A stretch of DNA of 64,000 nucleotides from Pseudomonas hygromyciniae (lineage in GTDB: Bacteria > Pseudomonadota > Gammaproteobacteria > Pseudomonadales > Pseudomonadaceae): the NCBI RefSeq assembly GCF_016925675.1, contig NZ_CP070506.1, positions 3,966,501 to 4,030,500 of the forward strand. The letters are read 5' to 3'. Below the pieces are notes generated by a model. That model made no database searches and was not told where the DNA came from. It worked only from the letters and a program-made list of their open reading frames with translations. Shown here piece after piece: positions 1 through 8,654 of this stretch (positions are counted from its first letter, which is position 1; each line of letters begins with the position of its first letter). The position numbers were made by a program, and so were the translations under genes.

Positions 1-2
1 CC

Positions 3-2432
3 CTGGATTCGGCCCAACTGGGCACCTGGGACTGGCATATCCCCAGCGGCATGCTCTATGGCTCCGCGCGGGCCGCACAGTTGCACGGCTTGGATCCGCA
101 CCCGTTCCATGAGTCCTTCGATGCCTTTTTTGAAGGTATGCCCGATGAAGAGCGCGCCAGTATGCGCGACGCCTATCGCACCTTGCGGGAAGGCCCGGCA
201 GGCAATTACCAACTGACCTACCGCGTGCAACTGGAAGACGGCAGTTCGCGCTACCTGGAAAGCCGCGCCCGCCTTTACCGTGACGCGCAGGGTGCGCCAC
301 TGCGCATGGCCGGCACGCTGCTGGATATCACCGACCAGGTGGAGCGTGAACAGCGCCTGAGTGCCTCGGAAGAGAAGTTCGCCAGCCTGTTCCTCGCCAG
401 TCCCGACCCGATCTGCGTCACACGCCTGGCCAGCGGCGAATTCATCGAAATCAATCCCAGCTTCAGCCAGACCTTTGGCTGGAAGGCCGCCGAAGTCATC
501 AATCACACCGCCGAACAGATCGGCTTGTGGGATGAGCCGACCCAACGCCTGCAGCGCATCGAGCAGGTGATCCGCGAACAAGCGCTGAACAACGTGGCGA
601 TCATCGTCCACCACAAGAATGGCCAGCGTCTGACCTGCATGATTTCCAGCCGGCTGATCACGGTCGGCAACCAGCCCTGCGTGGTCACTACCCTGCGCGA
701 TATCACCCAGCAACAGCGCTCGGAAGCGGCGCTCAAGGCCAGCGAGGAAAAATTCGCCAAGGCCTTCCACTCAAGCCCCGACGCGGTATCCATTACCGAG
801 CGTGACACCGGGCGCTACGTGGAGGTCAATGACGGTTTCTGTCGCCTGACCGGCTACCGCGCCGAGGAAGCCATTGGCCTGACCCTTTACCAGATCGGCA
901 TCTGGGCCGATGACAACCAGCGCGCCGCACTGCTGGCCGAACTGCAGATCAAGGGTCGTATCCACCACCTGGATATGCTCTGGCACAACAAGCGCGGCGA
1001 GTTGCTGGCAGTGGAAGTGTCGGTCGAGCCCATTACCCTCAATGAAACGCCGTGCCTATTGCTCACGGCACGGGATGTCAGCCTGTTGAAAAGCGCGCAG
1101 GCGCAGATCCGCCACCTGGCCTATCACGACCCGCTGACCAACCTGCCCAACCGCGCATTACTGATGGACCGCCTGAGCCAGCAGATCGCCTTGCTCAAAC
1201 GCCACAACCTGCGCGGCGCGTTGCTGTTTCTGGATCTGGATCATTTCAAACACATCAACGATTCCCTCGGGCACCCGGTAGGCGATACCGTGCTGAAAAT
1301 CGTCACCGCGCGCCTGGAAGCCAGCGTACGCATGGAGGACACCGTGGCGCGCCTGGGCGGTGATGAATTCGTCGTACTGCTCAGCGGCCTGGAAGGTTCG
1401 CGAATGGAGGTCAGCAAACAGGTGCAGATGCTGTCCAACACCCTGCGAGAACTGCTGTCGGAACCGATGTTCCTCGATGGCCAGCGCTTACAGGTCACCC
1501 CCAGTATCGGTGTTGCGCTGATTCCCGACCACGGCTCGACCCCGGCGGACCTGCTCAAGCGCGCGGACATTGCCCTGTACCGGGCCAAGGATTCCGGGCG
1601 CAACACCACGCAGATGTTCCATAACAGCATGCAACGCACCGCCAGCGAGCGTCTGCGCATGGAGACGGACCTGCGCCTGGCGTTGTCGCGGGGCGAGTTC
1701 AGTGTGCACTACCAACCCCAGTTCGATGCCCGAGGCAATCGCATTGTCGGCGCCGAAGCCCTGGTGCGCTGGCAACATCCACAGTTGGGCGCACAATCAC
1801 CGACAGAGTTCATCAAGGTCCTGGAGGACAGCGGTCTGATCCTCGAGGTGGGCACCTGGATCCTCGATGAAGCCTGTGCCACCTTTGCCAGGCTGATTGC
1901 CGAGGGCCTGGTGAAGCCCGAGAGTTTCAGCCTGTGCGTGAACATCAGCCCCCGGCAGTTTCGCCAGAACGATTTTGTCGAACGGGTGGAACACAGCCTC
2001 AAGCGGCACCAGTTGCCCTTTAGCTTGCTGAAACTGGAAATCACCGAAGGCATCGTGATTCAAAACCTGGACGACACCATCAACAAAATGCGGCGCCTGA
2101 AAAAACTCGGGGTCAGCTTTGCCATGGACGACTTCGGCACCGGTTACTCATCATTGACCTACCTCAAGCGCCTGCCGGTCGACGCCCTGAAAATCGATCA
2201 GTCCTTTGTCAGGGACGCCACCCACGACCCGAACGATGCAGAGATCATCCGCGCAATCGTAGCCATGGCGCGCAGCCTCAACCTTGAAGTGATTGCCGAG
2301 GGCGTGGAAACCCCCGAGCAACTAGCATTCCTGCAAGGCTTGGGCTGCCACCTGTATCAAGGCTACTTGCACAGCCGACCATTGCCCGTGGAGACGTTCA
2401 TGCAACTGTTGAGGGACGGCGCGCACACCTGA
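3..2432 (+). CDS. PAS-GGDEF-EAL cyclic-di-GMP signalling protein (5' end outside window)
   Basis: The reading frame is open from the window edge. The residues before the first in-window ATG at 51 already read as PAS sequence, so this ATG is internal and the gene is cut by the window. About 810 codons are visible: the end of one PAS domain, two more PAS domains each followed by a PAC-like segment, then GGDEF and EAL domains. The GGDEF motif (near 1357) is intact and preceded by an RxxD inhibitory site (RMED). The EAL motif (EALVRW, near 1756) and the DDFGTGYSS loop (near 2129) are intact. It may therefore both make and degrade cyclic di-GMP; which activity dominates cannot be read from sequence. 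No membrane segment is visible in the part present. It converges on the accessory operon at 2446-5898. Confidence 0.95.
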   Translation: MDSAQLGTWDWHIPSGMLYGSARAAQLHGLDPHPFHESFDAFFEGMPDEERASMRDAYRTLREGPAGNYQLTYRVQLEDGSSRYLESRARLYRDAQGAPLRMAGTLLDITDQVEREQRLSASEEKFASLFLASPDPICVTRLASGEFIEINPSFSQTFGWKAAEVINHTAEQIGLWDEPTQRLQRIEQVIREQALNNVAIIVHHKNGQRLTCMISSRLITVGNQPCVVTTLRDITQQQRSEAALKASEEKFAKAFHSSPDAVSITERDTGRYVEVNDGFCRLTGYRAEEAIGLTLYQIGIWADDNQRAALLAELQIKGRIHHLDMLWHNKRGELLAVEVSVEPITLNETPCLLLTARDVSLLKSAQAQIRHLAYHDPLTNLPNRALLMDRLSQQIALLKRHNLRGALLFLDLDHFKHINDSLGHPVGDTVLKIVTARLEASVRMEDTVARLGGDEFVVLLSGLEGSRMEVSKQVQMLSNTLRELLSEPMFLDGQRLQVTPSIGVALIPDHGSTPADLLKRADIALYRAKDSGRNTTQMFHNSMQRTASERLRMETDLRLALSRGEFSVHYQPQFDARGNRIVGAEALVRWQHPQLGAQSPTEFIKVLEDSGLILEVGTWILDEACATFARLIAEGLVKPESFSLCVNISPRQFRQNDFVERVEHSLKRHQLPFSLLKLEITEGIVIQNLDDTINKMRRLKKLGVSFAMDDFGTGYSSLTYLKRLPVDALKIDQSFVRDATHDPNDAEIIRAIVAMARSLNLEVIAEGVETPEQLAFLQGLGCHLYQGYLHSRPLPVETFMQLLRDGAHT

Positions 2433-2445
2433 AAACAACCGGACG

Positions 2446-3765
2446 TCAGACCAATTTCAACGCTCGCACGAAGTAGCCCTTCCAGTCCGAGGCGTCCAGA
2501 CTGCGCTTTTGCCCATACAGGTCGAACATTCCGTCAACGACCGTCACTGAGTGACTGGTATCAGCCAGCGTTCCAATGGCCCCGTCAATCAGTTCTTGAA
2601 CCGTGCTTTCCCGGACATAGGCATGCAGCCCCAGCCTGCGAAGCGCCGACCCGGGATACTCGCCGTCACTCAAGGTTTGCATGGCGATCTCATAACTCTG
2701 GTTTGCACGACCGTCGTTGTTCTCCAATTGCGCCCGCTTGGCACTGACGGCGTACAAGAAATTGGCATCGGCCAAAAGTGCCTGGTCGCTGCCCTTCAAA
2801 CCGGAGTGCGCCTTGGCCTTTTTCAACTCATCGTGGGTCACAGTCAGTTTGTAGCCATCTCGCATGGCCACTTCGTATCCTTCAGCGGTGGCGGAGATTT
2901 TTTTATAGATGCCTTGCGGATTTTGCCCAAACCTCATCATGGCGGCCTTGATCGCGGACACCGTGACGCAGTTGCCTTCCACGCCTTGGTAAAACCCACT
3001 CCAGATATTAGCGGGACGAACACCCACACGCGCATTTGAGATAAGCAGATCATTTGTATCCGTGGTTTCAACGGGCGCATCTGGCGCCTTCTTATCATTG
3101 AACAACATATAACCGTAACTTCTGTCGACCTTGCGCTGCTCCGAATATACATGCTGGGTATTATCCATCACGAACGCAGAGCCAAAGTTATGGGTTTCTA
3201 CGATCCCCAATGCGCCACCCGCCGCCATATACGTTGTAGGCACAAACTGCGCAAAACCCATCATCCCCATACCACGCAGGCAGTTCTGCGTGGTTTCACC
3301 TTCAAGACTCTTGAGCAAGACACTCTCGAAACGTTCATGATTGCCGGTGAGCTGCTTGCGCTTGATAAAAGCCGCAAGCACAACGTTGGCCTGCGAAATA
3401 GCCGTCCCATCACTCCCGGAAAATCGTGACGCCTGTGCGGTCAGCCTCAGCTCCTCGGCAGACACATGAACTTTAAACTCATCCTTCATGGTGATCTCAT
3501 AACCGTCGCCCACCGCCTCGACCTTCTCGAACATATCATGGGGACTTTGACCAAACGTCATCATCATCAACTTGATGACTGCAGCATGAGTGCTGTTATC
3601 AAAGCGCTCGCAAAAGTTGCCTCGAGTGGCGGTAAACGCTTTCAAAATATCATGGGGTTTCTCCCCTTCCGCCGCCGACAAGGTCACTGAAGACAAACGC
3701 TTGATGGGCTGATGATCCGCCCTGAAACCATCAAATACTGCTCGACCCAACAGTCCTACATTCAT
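2446..3765 (-). CDS. Tandem papain-like domain protein, putative type III secretion substrate
   Basis: 439 aa, starting at an ATG five bases after a strong AGGAGG site. I do not recognise a named family. The protein holds two copies of one domain. The C-terminal copy (about 253-425) has GNC (C266), then NNDGRA and a hydrophobic strand starting SHSV (H405), an arrangement like papain-fold cysteine peptidases. The N-terminal copy (about 45-215) aligns along its length, but the Cys position is Ser58 and the His position is Gly195, so it looks catalytically dead. The second domain closely resembles the single domain of the neighbour at 3944-4898. No Sec signal peptide is seen. The gene is the last of three on the minus strand downstream of an hrp box (6003-6030), separated from the second by 178 AT-rich bases. 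Secretion and protease activity are inferences. Confidence 0.8.
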   Translation of the reverse strand: MNVGLLGRAVFDGFRADHQPIKRLSSVTLSAAEGEKPHDILKAFTATRGNFCERFDNSTHAAVIKLMMMTFGQSPHDMFEKVEAVGDGYEITMKDEFKVHVSAEELRLTAQASRFSGSDGTAISQANVVLAAFIKRKQLTGNHERFESVLLKSLEGETTQNCLRGMGMMGFAQFVPTTYMAAGGALGIVETHNFGSAFVMDNTQHVYSEQRKVDRSYGYMLFNDKKAPDAPVETTDTNDLLISNARVGVRPANIWSGFYQGVEGNCVTVSAIKAAMMRFGQNPQGIYKKISATAEGYEVAMRDGYKLTVTHDELKKAKAHSGLKGSDQALLADANFLYAVSAKRAQLENNDGRANQSYEIAMQTLSDGEYPGSALRRLGLHAYVRESTVQELIDGAIGTLADTSHSVTVVDGMFDLYGQKRSLDASDWKGYFVRALKLV

Positions 3766-3943
3766 AAAAACCTCCTACCCAATCCATTATTAAAGACGCG
3801 ACAAAGCACACATCGCCGATAAGCGAAAAACTTCACAACTTAAAAAACATTAACAAGCAAAAACCTGCGCAGGATAAAGACAGCCATTTTTATTATTAAA
3901 AACAACATCTACTGCAAAAACGATTACTTACCAACAATACCCA
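3766..3943. other. AT-rich spacer inside the hrp-box operon
   Basis: The 178 bases are markedly AT-rich. I see no hrp box, no clear terminator and no open frame of note. The only clear signal is the AGGAGG ribosome site for the gene ending at 2446. Confidence 0.5.
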
Positions 3944-4898
3944 TCAATCAACTAACGCCACTGCATGCCCATGGGTTGGCGTCTTTCCTTTTCTTCCCCA
4001 CCACTCTTCCTTACCGCCAATCACCGCAACTGAATGCCCAGTCCGGTTGACCATACCGACTTGCCCCTTGGCCAGGACACTTACAGCCACGCGCCGCATG
4101 TATTTCTTCAAGCCCAAGCGCAGAAACCCTTCTCCCGCCCCTCTCTCATCTTCACCGTCATTCAGGCTACGGATTGCCGCGCTAAAACTTCTCGCCGCCC
4201 GGCCATCGTTGTTTTCCATCTGCGCGCGCTTGGCGCTGACAGCAAACAGGAATTGAGCATCCTTGAGCATTCCCCTGTCTCGTCCAAAAAAGCGCGCCCC
4301 CGTTGCCGCTTGCTTCAACTCTTGCTCGGTAAGCGTCAGCTGAAAGTCATCTCGCATGGTGATGGCATAGCCGCGCTCGGTCTTACTGACTTTTTTATAA
4401 ATGTCCGTCGGGCTTTGCCCAAACTTATGCATGGCCGCCTTGATCGCCGATACCGTTACGCAGTTACCATCGGGACCTTGACGAAAACCGCTCCAGATAT
4501 CATCGGCCTTCGCCCCATTACGTTTATTCGAGAGGCAATCAAGAGGCGGGGTGGGTGGAGTTACTGCGGGTGTAGGCTCCACCTTGGGTAAGGCCAGATC
4601 GGGGGTGGTCTCGTCAAAAACGAGCTTCTCTTTGTTCCGGCCAGACAACAGGACTGACATCTGATTGAAAAAAAGCCCTGAACATTGAGACAAGCCCCTT
4701 TAATTCCGCCTCCAGGCTTTCCGAGTAATTACTGAAACCCGTTGATTTGTTATTTTCAGCAAGATGGCGGGATACGCCAATGACACTCGCGTTATGCCGC
4801 CTGGGTGTTTGGCTCACAGTTTTTAAACTACCCTGCGTCCTTGCTGAACAATCGCACATAGCATTTGAAGTACTGTAAACACTTAAAACAGACATCAT
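3944..4898 (-). pseudogene. Single papain-like domain protein, frameshifted at a T7 run (putative effector)
   Basis: Two overlapping minus-strand frames form one gene. The first begins at ATG 4898 (GGGAG just upstream; another ATG follows at 4895) and runs about 77 codons, rich in Ser, Thr and Asn. The second carries the papain-like domain (GNCVTVSAIK, NNDGRA, GHSV) to a stop at 3944. The frames meet at seven T residues of the coding strand (4668-4674). Dropping one T gives a continuous protein of about 317 aa whose joined stretch (MFRAFFNQMSVLLSGRNK) matches MFELVFKAMRDMLSGKKP in the gene at 4999-5898. This supports an original single gene. The break may be a mutation, phase variation, slippage during expression or a sequencing error. 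The C-terminus ends in HAVALVD, echoing the catalytic strand. Family not recognised. Confidence 0.75.
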
Positions 4899-4998
4899 TT
4901 GTTCTCCCACAAAGTGCCCCTCCGGCCGTCACTTGACCGGAGAAGCAACTGATTGAAACCAACAACTGGAGTTGGTGCTTATTGCCGCAATGGATGCC

Positions 4999-5898
4999 CT
5001 AGACCCGGCGAGAAAAACCCCGTGCCCTGCCTATTTCATCTGGGCCACGACCAGGGCCCGGGGACGTCAGATCAGGTTCTGGTACAGGGTTATGCTGCGG
5101 CACCGCAGGTGTTGGCCGGGGGAGAACCTCAGGACGTACGTGCACGTGAGGCTCCGGTACTGCCCGATCAGGCACTAAACCGGGCTTTATGTGTTTGTCG
5201 TTCACGAATACTGTCGGCCTGTGCACCAGGTCGGGCCTGATATGAGTGTCGATCATCGGCGAGGGCCGGGGATGGGGTCGCACTGGCACCGTAGGTCGAG
5301 GGTCCTCCGGGCAGTGGCAATTGTTTATGTTGAGATCGAGGTTCACCCGCACCACGGTGTCAGACGACACCTTGGAATCGGTACCCGCAACCTTTGGCAT
5401 AATCGTGATATCGGGCACCACCACAGATTGCTTGCCGCCTTCCAACTTCACTCTGGCATCCGCACCTGGGATCGCAGGCTTGCTGTCGGACAGCACCTTG
5501 AGGTCCTTGCCGGGCGCCACCGGTTTGTCCGCGATTAGTCCATTCTTCTGCGGACGCTTATCAGCTTCGACCTGCACTTTTGCGTCCTGTCCAGTGGTCA
5601 GCACCTTGTCAAAAAGTGTGGGTTCAAGTGAAGGTTTCTTGCCAGACAACATGTCTCGCATCGCTTTGAAAACAAGCTCAAACATATCAAACAGTTTTGA
5701 AAATGCTTCCGCACTGAAGGCTACGCCGTTACGGCCGACCTCTACAGGGCGATTATTTTCAGGCAAAACCGTTGGTTTATTACCCAGTAACTTATTCCCC
5801 TCCCCAAGGGGCATGGGTACTGGCATCGGTGACGGCAGGTCAAGTGGGCGATTGGGGACAATAACACTTGGAGGATTATTAAAAGACAGATAAGACAT
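4999..5898 (-). CDS. Proline-rich protein with amphipathic helix, first gene of hrp-box operon
   Basis: 299 aa, ATG start with a GAGG site 8 bases upstream. No family recognised. Residues 60-85 form a predicted amphipathic helix ending in LSG, which recurs in the frameshifted neighbour. Residues 100-180 contain four degenerate copies of GxDxKV (G103, G130, G145, G172; the third reads GADARV), spaced 27, 15 and 27 residues. Residues 197-299 are rich in Pro, His and Arg. There are two close Cys (194, 196). No Sec signal peptide and no membrane segment. The hrp box lies about 105 bases upstream, so expression by the sigma factor HrpL is the main clue: proteins from such promoters are usually part of, or secreted by, the type III system. 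A harpin-like or translocator accessory role is a guess. Confidence 0.75.
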   Translation of the reverse strand: MSYLSFNNPPSVIVPNRPLDLPSPMPVPMPLGEGNKLLGNKPTVLPENNRPVEVGRNGVAFSAEAFSKLFDMFELVFKAMRDMLSGKKPSLEPTLFDKVLTTGQDAKVQVEADKRPQKNGLIADKPVAPGKDLKVLSDSKPAIPGADARVKLEGGKQSVVVPDITIMPKVAGTDSKVSSDTVVRVNLDLNINNCHCPEDPRPTVPVRPHPRPSPMIDTHIRPDLVHRPTVFVNDKHIKPGLVPDRAVPEPHVHVRPEVLPRPTPAVPQHNPVPEPDLTSPGPGRGPDEIGRARGFSRRV

Positions 5899-6002
5899 TA
5901 TTCATTCCTCTTCTCAGAACAGCACCAGGGTGTTCAAACACCCCTAACGAACACTAGTTACTTACAACTTGAAACGGCGGTCATCGCTTCGAAGTCCCTA
6001 GA

Positions 6003-6030
6003 TTCGTGGAGCAAAAAACGTTCTAGTTCC
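6003..6030 (-). promoter_or_regulatory. hrp box (HrpL-type sigma factor promoter)
   Basis: On the minus strand the sequence reads GGAACT, 15 bases, CCACGAA. The known consensus is GGAACC/T, 15-16 bases, CCACNNA. It points into the operon at 5898-2446 and lies about 105 bases before the first start codon. I found no second hrp box before the other two genes of the operon. Confidence 0.75.
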
Positions 6031-6407
6031 AGAAATCGCGAAAAACATAAGGACATCAAAAGAAAACTTCAGACTTTTACCCATGGACATCTGCAAAAAA
6101 CCTGCTACCCAAGGGCTTCCCCTGAAAAAAGCGATGTCATACCCGCTAATAAACAGCGCCCATGAAAAAAAACGATATGATTACTTGAACTTCCTTTACA
6201 GCGCCCATGCTATTCACCGCGCGTTAATACTGTTGCCACTCTATAAAAAATCGAAAAACAAATAGTCGTACTCACACCCTCAACTGACTGGCACTACAAT
6301 TACGTTACATATACCTGCTCTTAATAAACCAGACTGAATAACAAAACCAAACATGAACTTCACCGAGAGCGACTGAATTACGTGCTCATCCAGCAAAGCC
6401 TTAAACA
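6031..6407. other. AT-rich intergenic stretch without supported genes
   Basis: This stretch continues the low-GC character of the neighbouring operon. A 60-codon frame at 6083-6265 is open but has no ribosome site and Lys-rich, low-complexity content, so I do not call it a gene. Confidence 0.5.
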
Positions 6408-6434
6408 AAAAAAGGGCGCCAGAGGCGCCCTTTT
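6408..6434 (-). terminator. Rho-independent terminator after ibpA
   Basis: Perfect stem GGGCGCC / GGCGCCC (6414-6430) with a 3-base loop and T/A runs on both sides. It lies 32 bases beyond the ibpA stop codon and could also act on the plus strand. Confidence 0.85.
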
Positions 6435-6465
6435 CAGAGGAAATGAAAAACTTAAAAACATGAAC

Positions 6466-6915
6466 TCAATGTTGCAAAGCCGGCTTCTGCGCGCCATTGA
6501 TTGGAATGCGCTTGGCCTTGGCTTCTTCCGGCACCACCCGTAACAGGTCGATACTCAGCAAGCCGTTGCTCAGGTCCGCCGCCTTGATTTCAATGTGATC
6601 CGCCAAGCGGAACGACAATTTGAAGGCGCGCTGGGCAATGCCTTGATGCAGATAAGTGACACTCTCAGCCTTGGTATCGCGCTTGCCGCCACTGACGGTC
6701 AATACGCCCTTCTCTACCTGCAGCTCTAGGTCATCTTCCTGGAAGCCGGCAGCCGCGATGACAATGCGGTACTCGTCGTCGCCGTGCTTCTCGACGTTGT
6801 AGGGCGGGTAGCTGCTGCCCGGCTCATTGCGCAGTGCAGTCTCGAACAGGTCATTGAAACGGTCGAAACCCACGGACGAGCGGAACAGCGGCGCCAGGGA
6901 AAATGCAGTACTCAT
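6466..6915 (-). CDS. ibpA: Small heat shock protein IbpA (Hsp20 family)
   Basis: 149 aa from the ATG at 6915, which has AGGAG 6 bases upstream; a longer frame to 6957 runs into the untranslated leader. The protein has a short N-terminus (MSTAFSLAPLFRSSVGFDRF), an alpha-crystallin domain (about 35-125) beginning YPPYNVEK and a short C-terminal tail with an IPI-like anchor (KRIPING). IbpA-type proteins bind unfolding proteins during heat stress and hand them to ClpB/DnaK. The leader carries a ROSE-type thermometer and a sigma-32-like promoter, and a terminator follows directly, so this is a single-gene heat-shock unit. Confidence 0.95.
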   Translation of the reverse strand: MSTAFSLAPLFRSSVGFDRFNDLFETALRNEPGSSYPPYNVEKHGDDEYRIVIAAAGFQEDDLELQVEKGVLTVSGGKRDTKAESVTYLHQGIAQRAFKLSFRLADHIEIKAADLSNGLLSIDLLRVVPEEAKAKRIPINGAQKPALQH

Positions 6916-6980
6916 GGTCAAATCTCCTGAAATATCAGCAAGGTTCTTTATCTCCACGACCCGAATTCGGCATCGTGTAA
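6916..6980 (-). promoter_or_regulatory. ROSE-type RNA thermometer in ibpA leader
   Basis: On the minus strand the leader ends in TTGCTGATATTTCAGGAG (6941-6924). TTGCT can pair with the AGGAG ribosome site in the way described for ROSE elements of Pseudomonas ibpA leaders, leaving a bulged G. Further upstream bases could form the accessory hairpin. The pairing was judged by eye. Confidence 0.8.
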
Positions 6981-6984
6981 TCCC

Positions 6985-7013
6985 TAGATAAGGACCGCCA
7001 ATTACATTTCAAG
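6985..7013 (-). promoter_or_regulatory. Sigma-32-like promoter of ibpA
   Basis: The minus strand has CTTGAAA (7013-7007), matching the heat-shock -35 consensus, followed after 14 bases by CTTATCTA (6992-6985) as a weaker -10. The position upstream of the ROSE leader fits heat-shock control. Confidence 0.6.
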
Positions 7014-7032
7014 AGAGGCCGTAGGAAAAATT

Positions 7033-7992
7033 TCAGGCCACTTGCGGGTGGGGCATTCCGAGTAAACGGCTGACCTGCTGAAGGTCGGTTTCCCTGCGCA
7101 ACGCGGTAAACAGCTCCACAGCTTGCGGGTAGTTACGCGTCAGCATGGCCAGCCACTGCTTCAGGCGACCCGGTGCCTGGCGCTCAGTCAATTGCGCCAC
7201 GGACTGCCTCCAGAATTCCTGGAGCATGGGCTGCATGTCCTCCCAGGTCATTTGCACCACCTCGTGACCTGCGCGCGCAGCAGCGATCTGTCGGGCCAGA
7301 TCGGGACGCGCTACCAGGCCGCGACCCAGCATGATGTCTTCGACCCCGCTGATCTCACGGCAGCGCCGCCAATCCTCGACACTCCAGATATCACCATTGG
7401 CAAATACCGGCACCTTGACCACGTCCTGCACCCGCGGGATCCATTCCCAGTGCGCAGGCGGCTTGTAGCCATCGGCCTTGGTTCGCGCATGCACCACGAT
7501 ATGCGCTGCGCCGCCTTCAGCCAGGGCCGTGGCGCACACCAGTGCGCCATCCGGGCTGTCGAAGCCCAGGCGCATCTTGGCGGTCACCGGAATATGCGCA
7601 GGCACGGCGCGACGCACATGTTCGACGATCTGGTTGAGCAGCTCCGGCTCCTTGAGCAGCACCGCACCGCCACGGGATTTGTTGACGGTCTTGGCCGGGC
7701 AGCCGAAGTTCAGGTCAATAACCTCAGAACCCAACTCACAGGCCAACGCGGCGTTTTCCGCCAGGCACACTGGGTCGGAACCGAGCAACTGCACGCGCAA
7801 CGGCACGCCCGCAGCGGTCTTGGCGCCGTGCAGGAGTTCAGGAGCAAGCTTGTGGAAATAGGCCGGGGTCAGCAGGCGGTCGTTGACCCGGATAAATTCG
7901 GTCACGCACCAATCGATACCGCCAACCTGGGTCAGCACGTCCCGAAGGATGTTGTCGACCAACCCCTCCATGGGCGCCAAGGCAATTTGCAT
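7033..7992 (-). CDS. dusC: tRNA-dihydrouridine(16) synthase DusC
   Basis: 319 aa. I prefer the ATG at 7992 ([13 protein letters not shown]) over a GTG three codons earlier. Dus enzymes reduce uridines in tRNA using FMN and NADPH; the DusC subgroup acts on U16 in the D loop. Visible family features are the N-terminal LAPMEG FMN-binding segment, the [15 protein letters not shown] catalytic segment with its conserved Cys (about residue 98), the KMRLG and HARTK segments, and NGDI plus MLGRGL at the phosphate-binding end of the TIM barrel. It stands alone between ibpA and a REPIN. Confidence 0.93.
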   Translation of the reverse strand: MQIALAPMEGLVDNILRDVLTQVGGIDWCVTEFIRVNDRLLTPAYFHKLAPELLHGAKTAAGVPLRVQLLGSDPVCLAENAALACELGSEVIDLNFGCPAKTVNKSRGGAVLLKEPELLNQIVEHVRRAVPAHIPVTAKMRLGFDSPDGALVCATALAEGGAAHIVVHARTKADGYKPPAHWEWIPRVQDVVKVPVFANGDIWSVEDWRRCREISGVEDIMLGRGLVARPDLARQIAAARAGHEVVQMTWEDMQPMLQEFWRQSVAQLTERQAPGRLKQWLAMLTRNYPQAVELFTALRRETDLQQVSRLLGMPHPQVA

Positions 7993-8064
7993 GGAAAACA
8001 CTCAACGAAAAACGTGGCGCAGTTTACTGGGTTTCCCACAGCAACCGTTAACCCTACCGCCCAT

Positions 8065-8164
8065 GTAGGAGCGAGCTTGCTCGCGAAAAACGCCCAGACA
8101 ACACGGTAAAACTGATCGACCGCGTTATCGTTGACGCTCTTCGCGAGCAAGCTCGCCCCTACAG
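8065..8164. repeat. REPIN (GTAGGAGCGAGCTTGCTCGCGA type)
   Basis: Two inverted REP copies, each beginning GTAGGAGCGAGCTTGCTCGC or its near complement, flank about 55 bases. The right copy supplies the stop codon of the thioesterase gene (8159-8161). Confidence 0.9.
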
Positions 8165-8599
8165 GGACGATGCCGTAAGCGCCACGCCATAGCCCTCGAT
8201 AAACTCCGCCGGCATGCGCTTGGGCTTGCCACTGGAGAGCTCGATACAGACAAAGGTGGTTTGCGCACGCAACAAGGTAGTGCCATCGCTGGGGCGCATC
8301 AGTTGAAAGCGCCGGGTCATTTTCAGGCGCTGGTCCCAGTCGACAATCCACGTGGCCAATTGCAACTCGTCGCCTTCGTAGCCCGCCGCAAGGTAGTCGA
8401 TCTCATGGCGCACAACCGCCATGGCCCGGTCCAGGCGCCGGTACTCGGTGAGGTCCAGGCCCAGGCGCTGGGAGTGGCGCCAGGCGCAACGCTCCAGCCA
8501 TGACACGTAGACGGCATTATTGGCATGCCCCAGGCCGTCGATGTCCTCAGGGGCCACCTGCAGATCGATGATAAACGGCTTTGCCAAGTCCCAGCCCAT
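8159..8599 (-). CDS. Acyl-CoA thioesterase, 4HBT (hot-dog) family
   Basis: 146 aa from the ATG at 8599, preceded by GGGAG; the frame upstream of this is the neighbour's shadow. Hot-dog thioesterases of this type hydrolyse acyl-CoA to free acid and CoA in the cytoplasm. The diagnostic segment is EDIDGLGHANNAVYVSWLE (about 16-34): Asp followed by GHxNNxxY, the 4-hydroxybenzoyl-CoA thioesterase signature. The length is usual. The TAG stop lies within the end of a REP sequence, so the last residues may be REP-influenced. Substrate unknown. Confidence 0.88.
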   Translation of the reverse strand: MGWDLAKPFIIDLQVAPEDIDGLGHANNAVYVSWLERCAWRHSQRLGLDLTEYRRLDRAMAVVRHEIDYLAAGYEGDELQLATWIVDWDQRLKMTRRFQLMRPSDGTTLLRAQTTFVCIELSSGKPKRMPAEFIEGYGVALTASSL

Positions 8600-8654
8600 G
8601 CCCTGCTCCCGGTCGATTAATGTCGGCGGGGAGCAGTGTAACCCATCGTTCGGC

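Noticed and set aside
6083..6265. 60-codon plus-strand frame upstream of the hrp-box operon
   Set aside because: No ribosome site and AT-driven Lys/Leu/Tyr composition.
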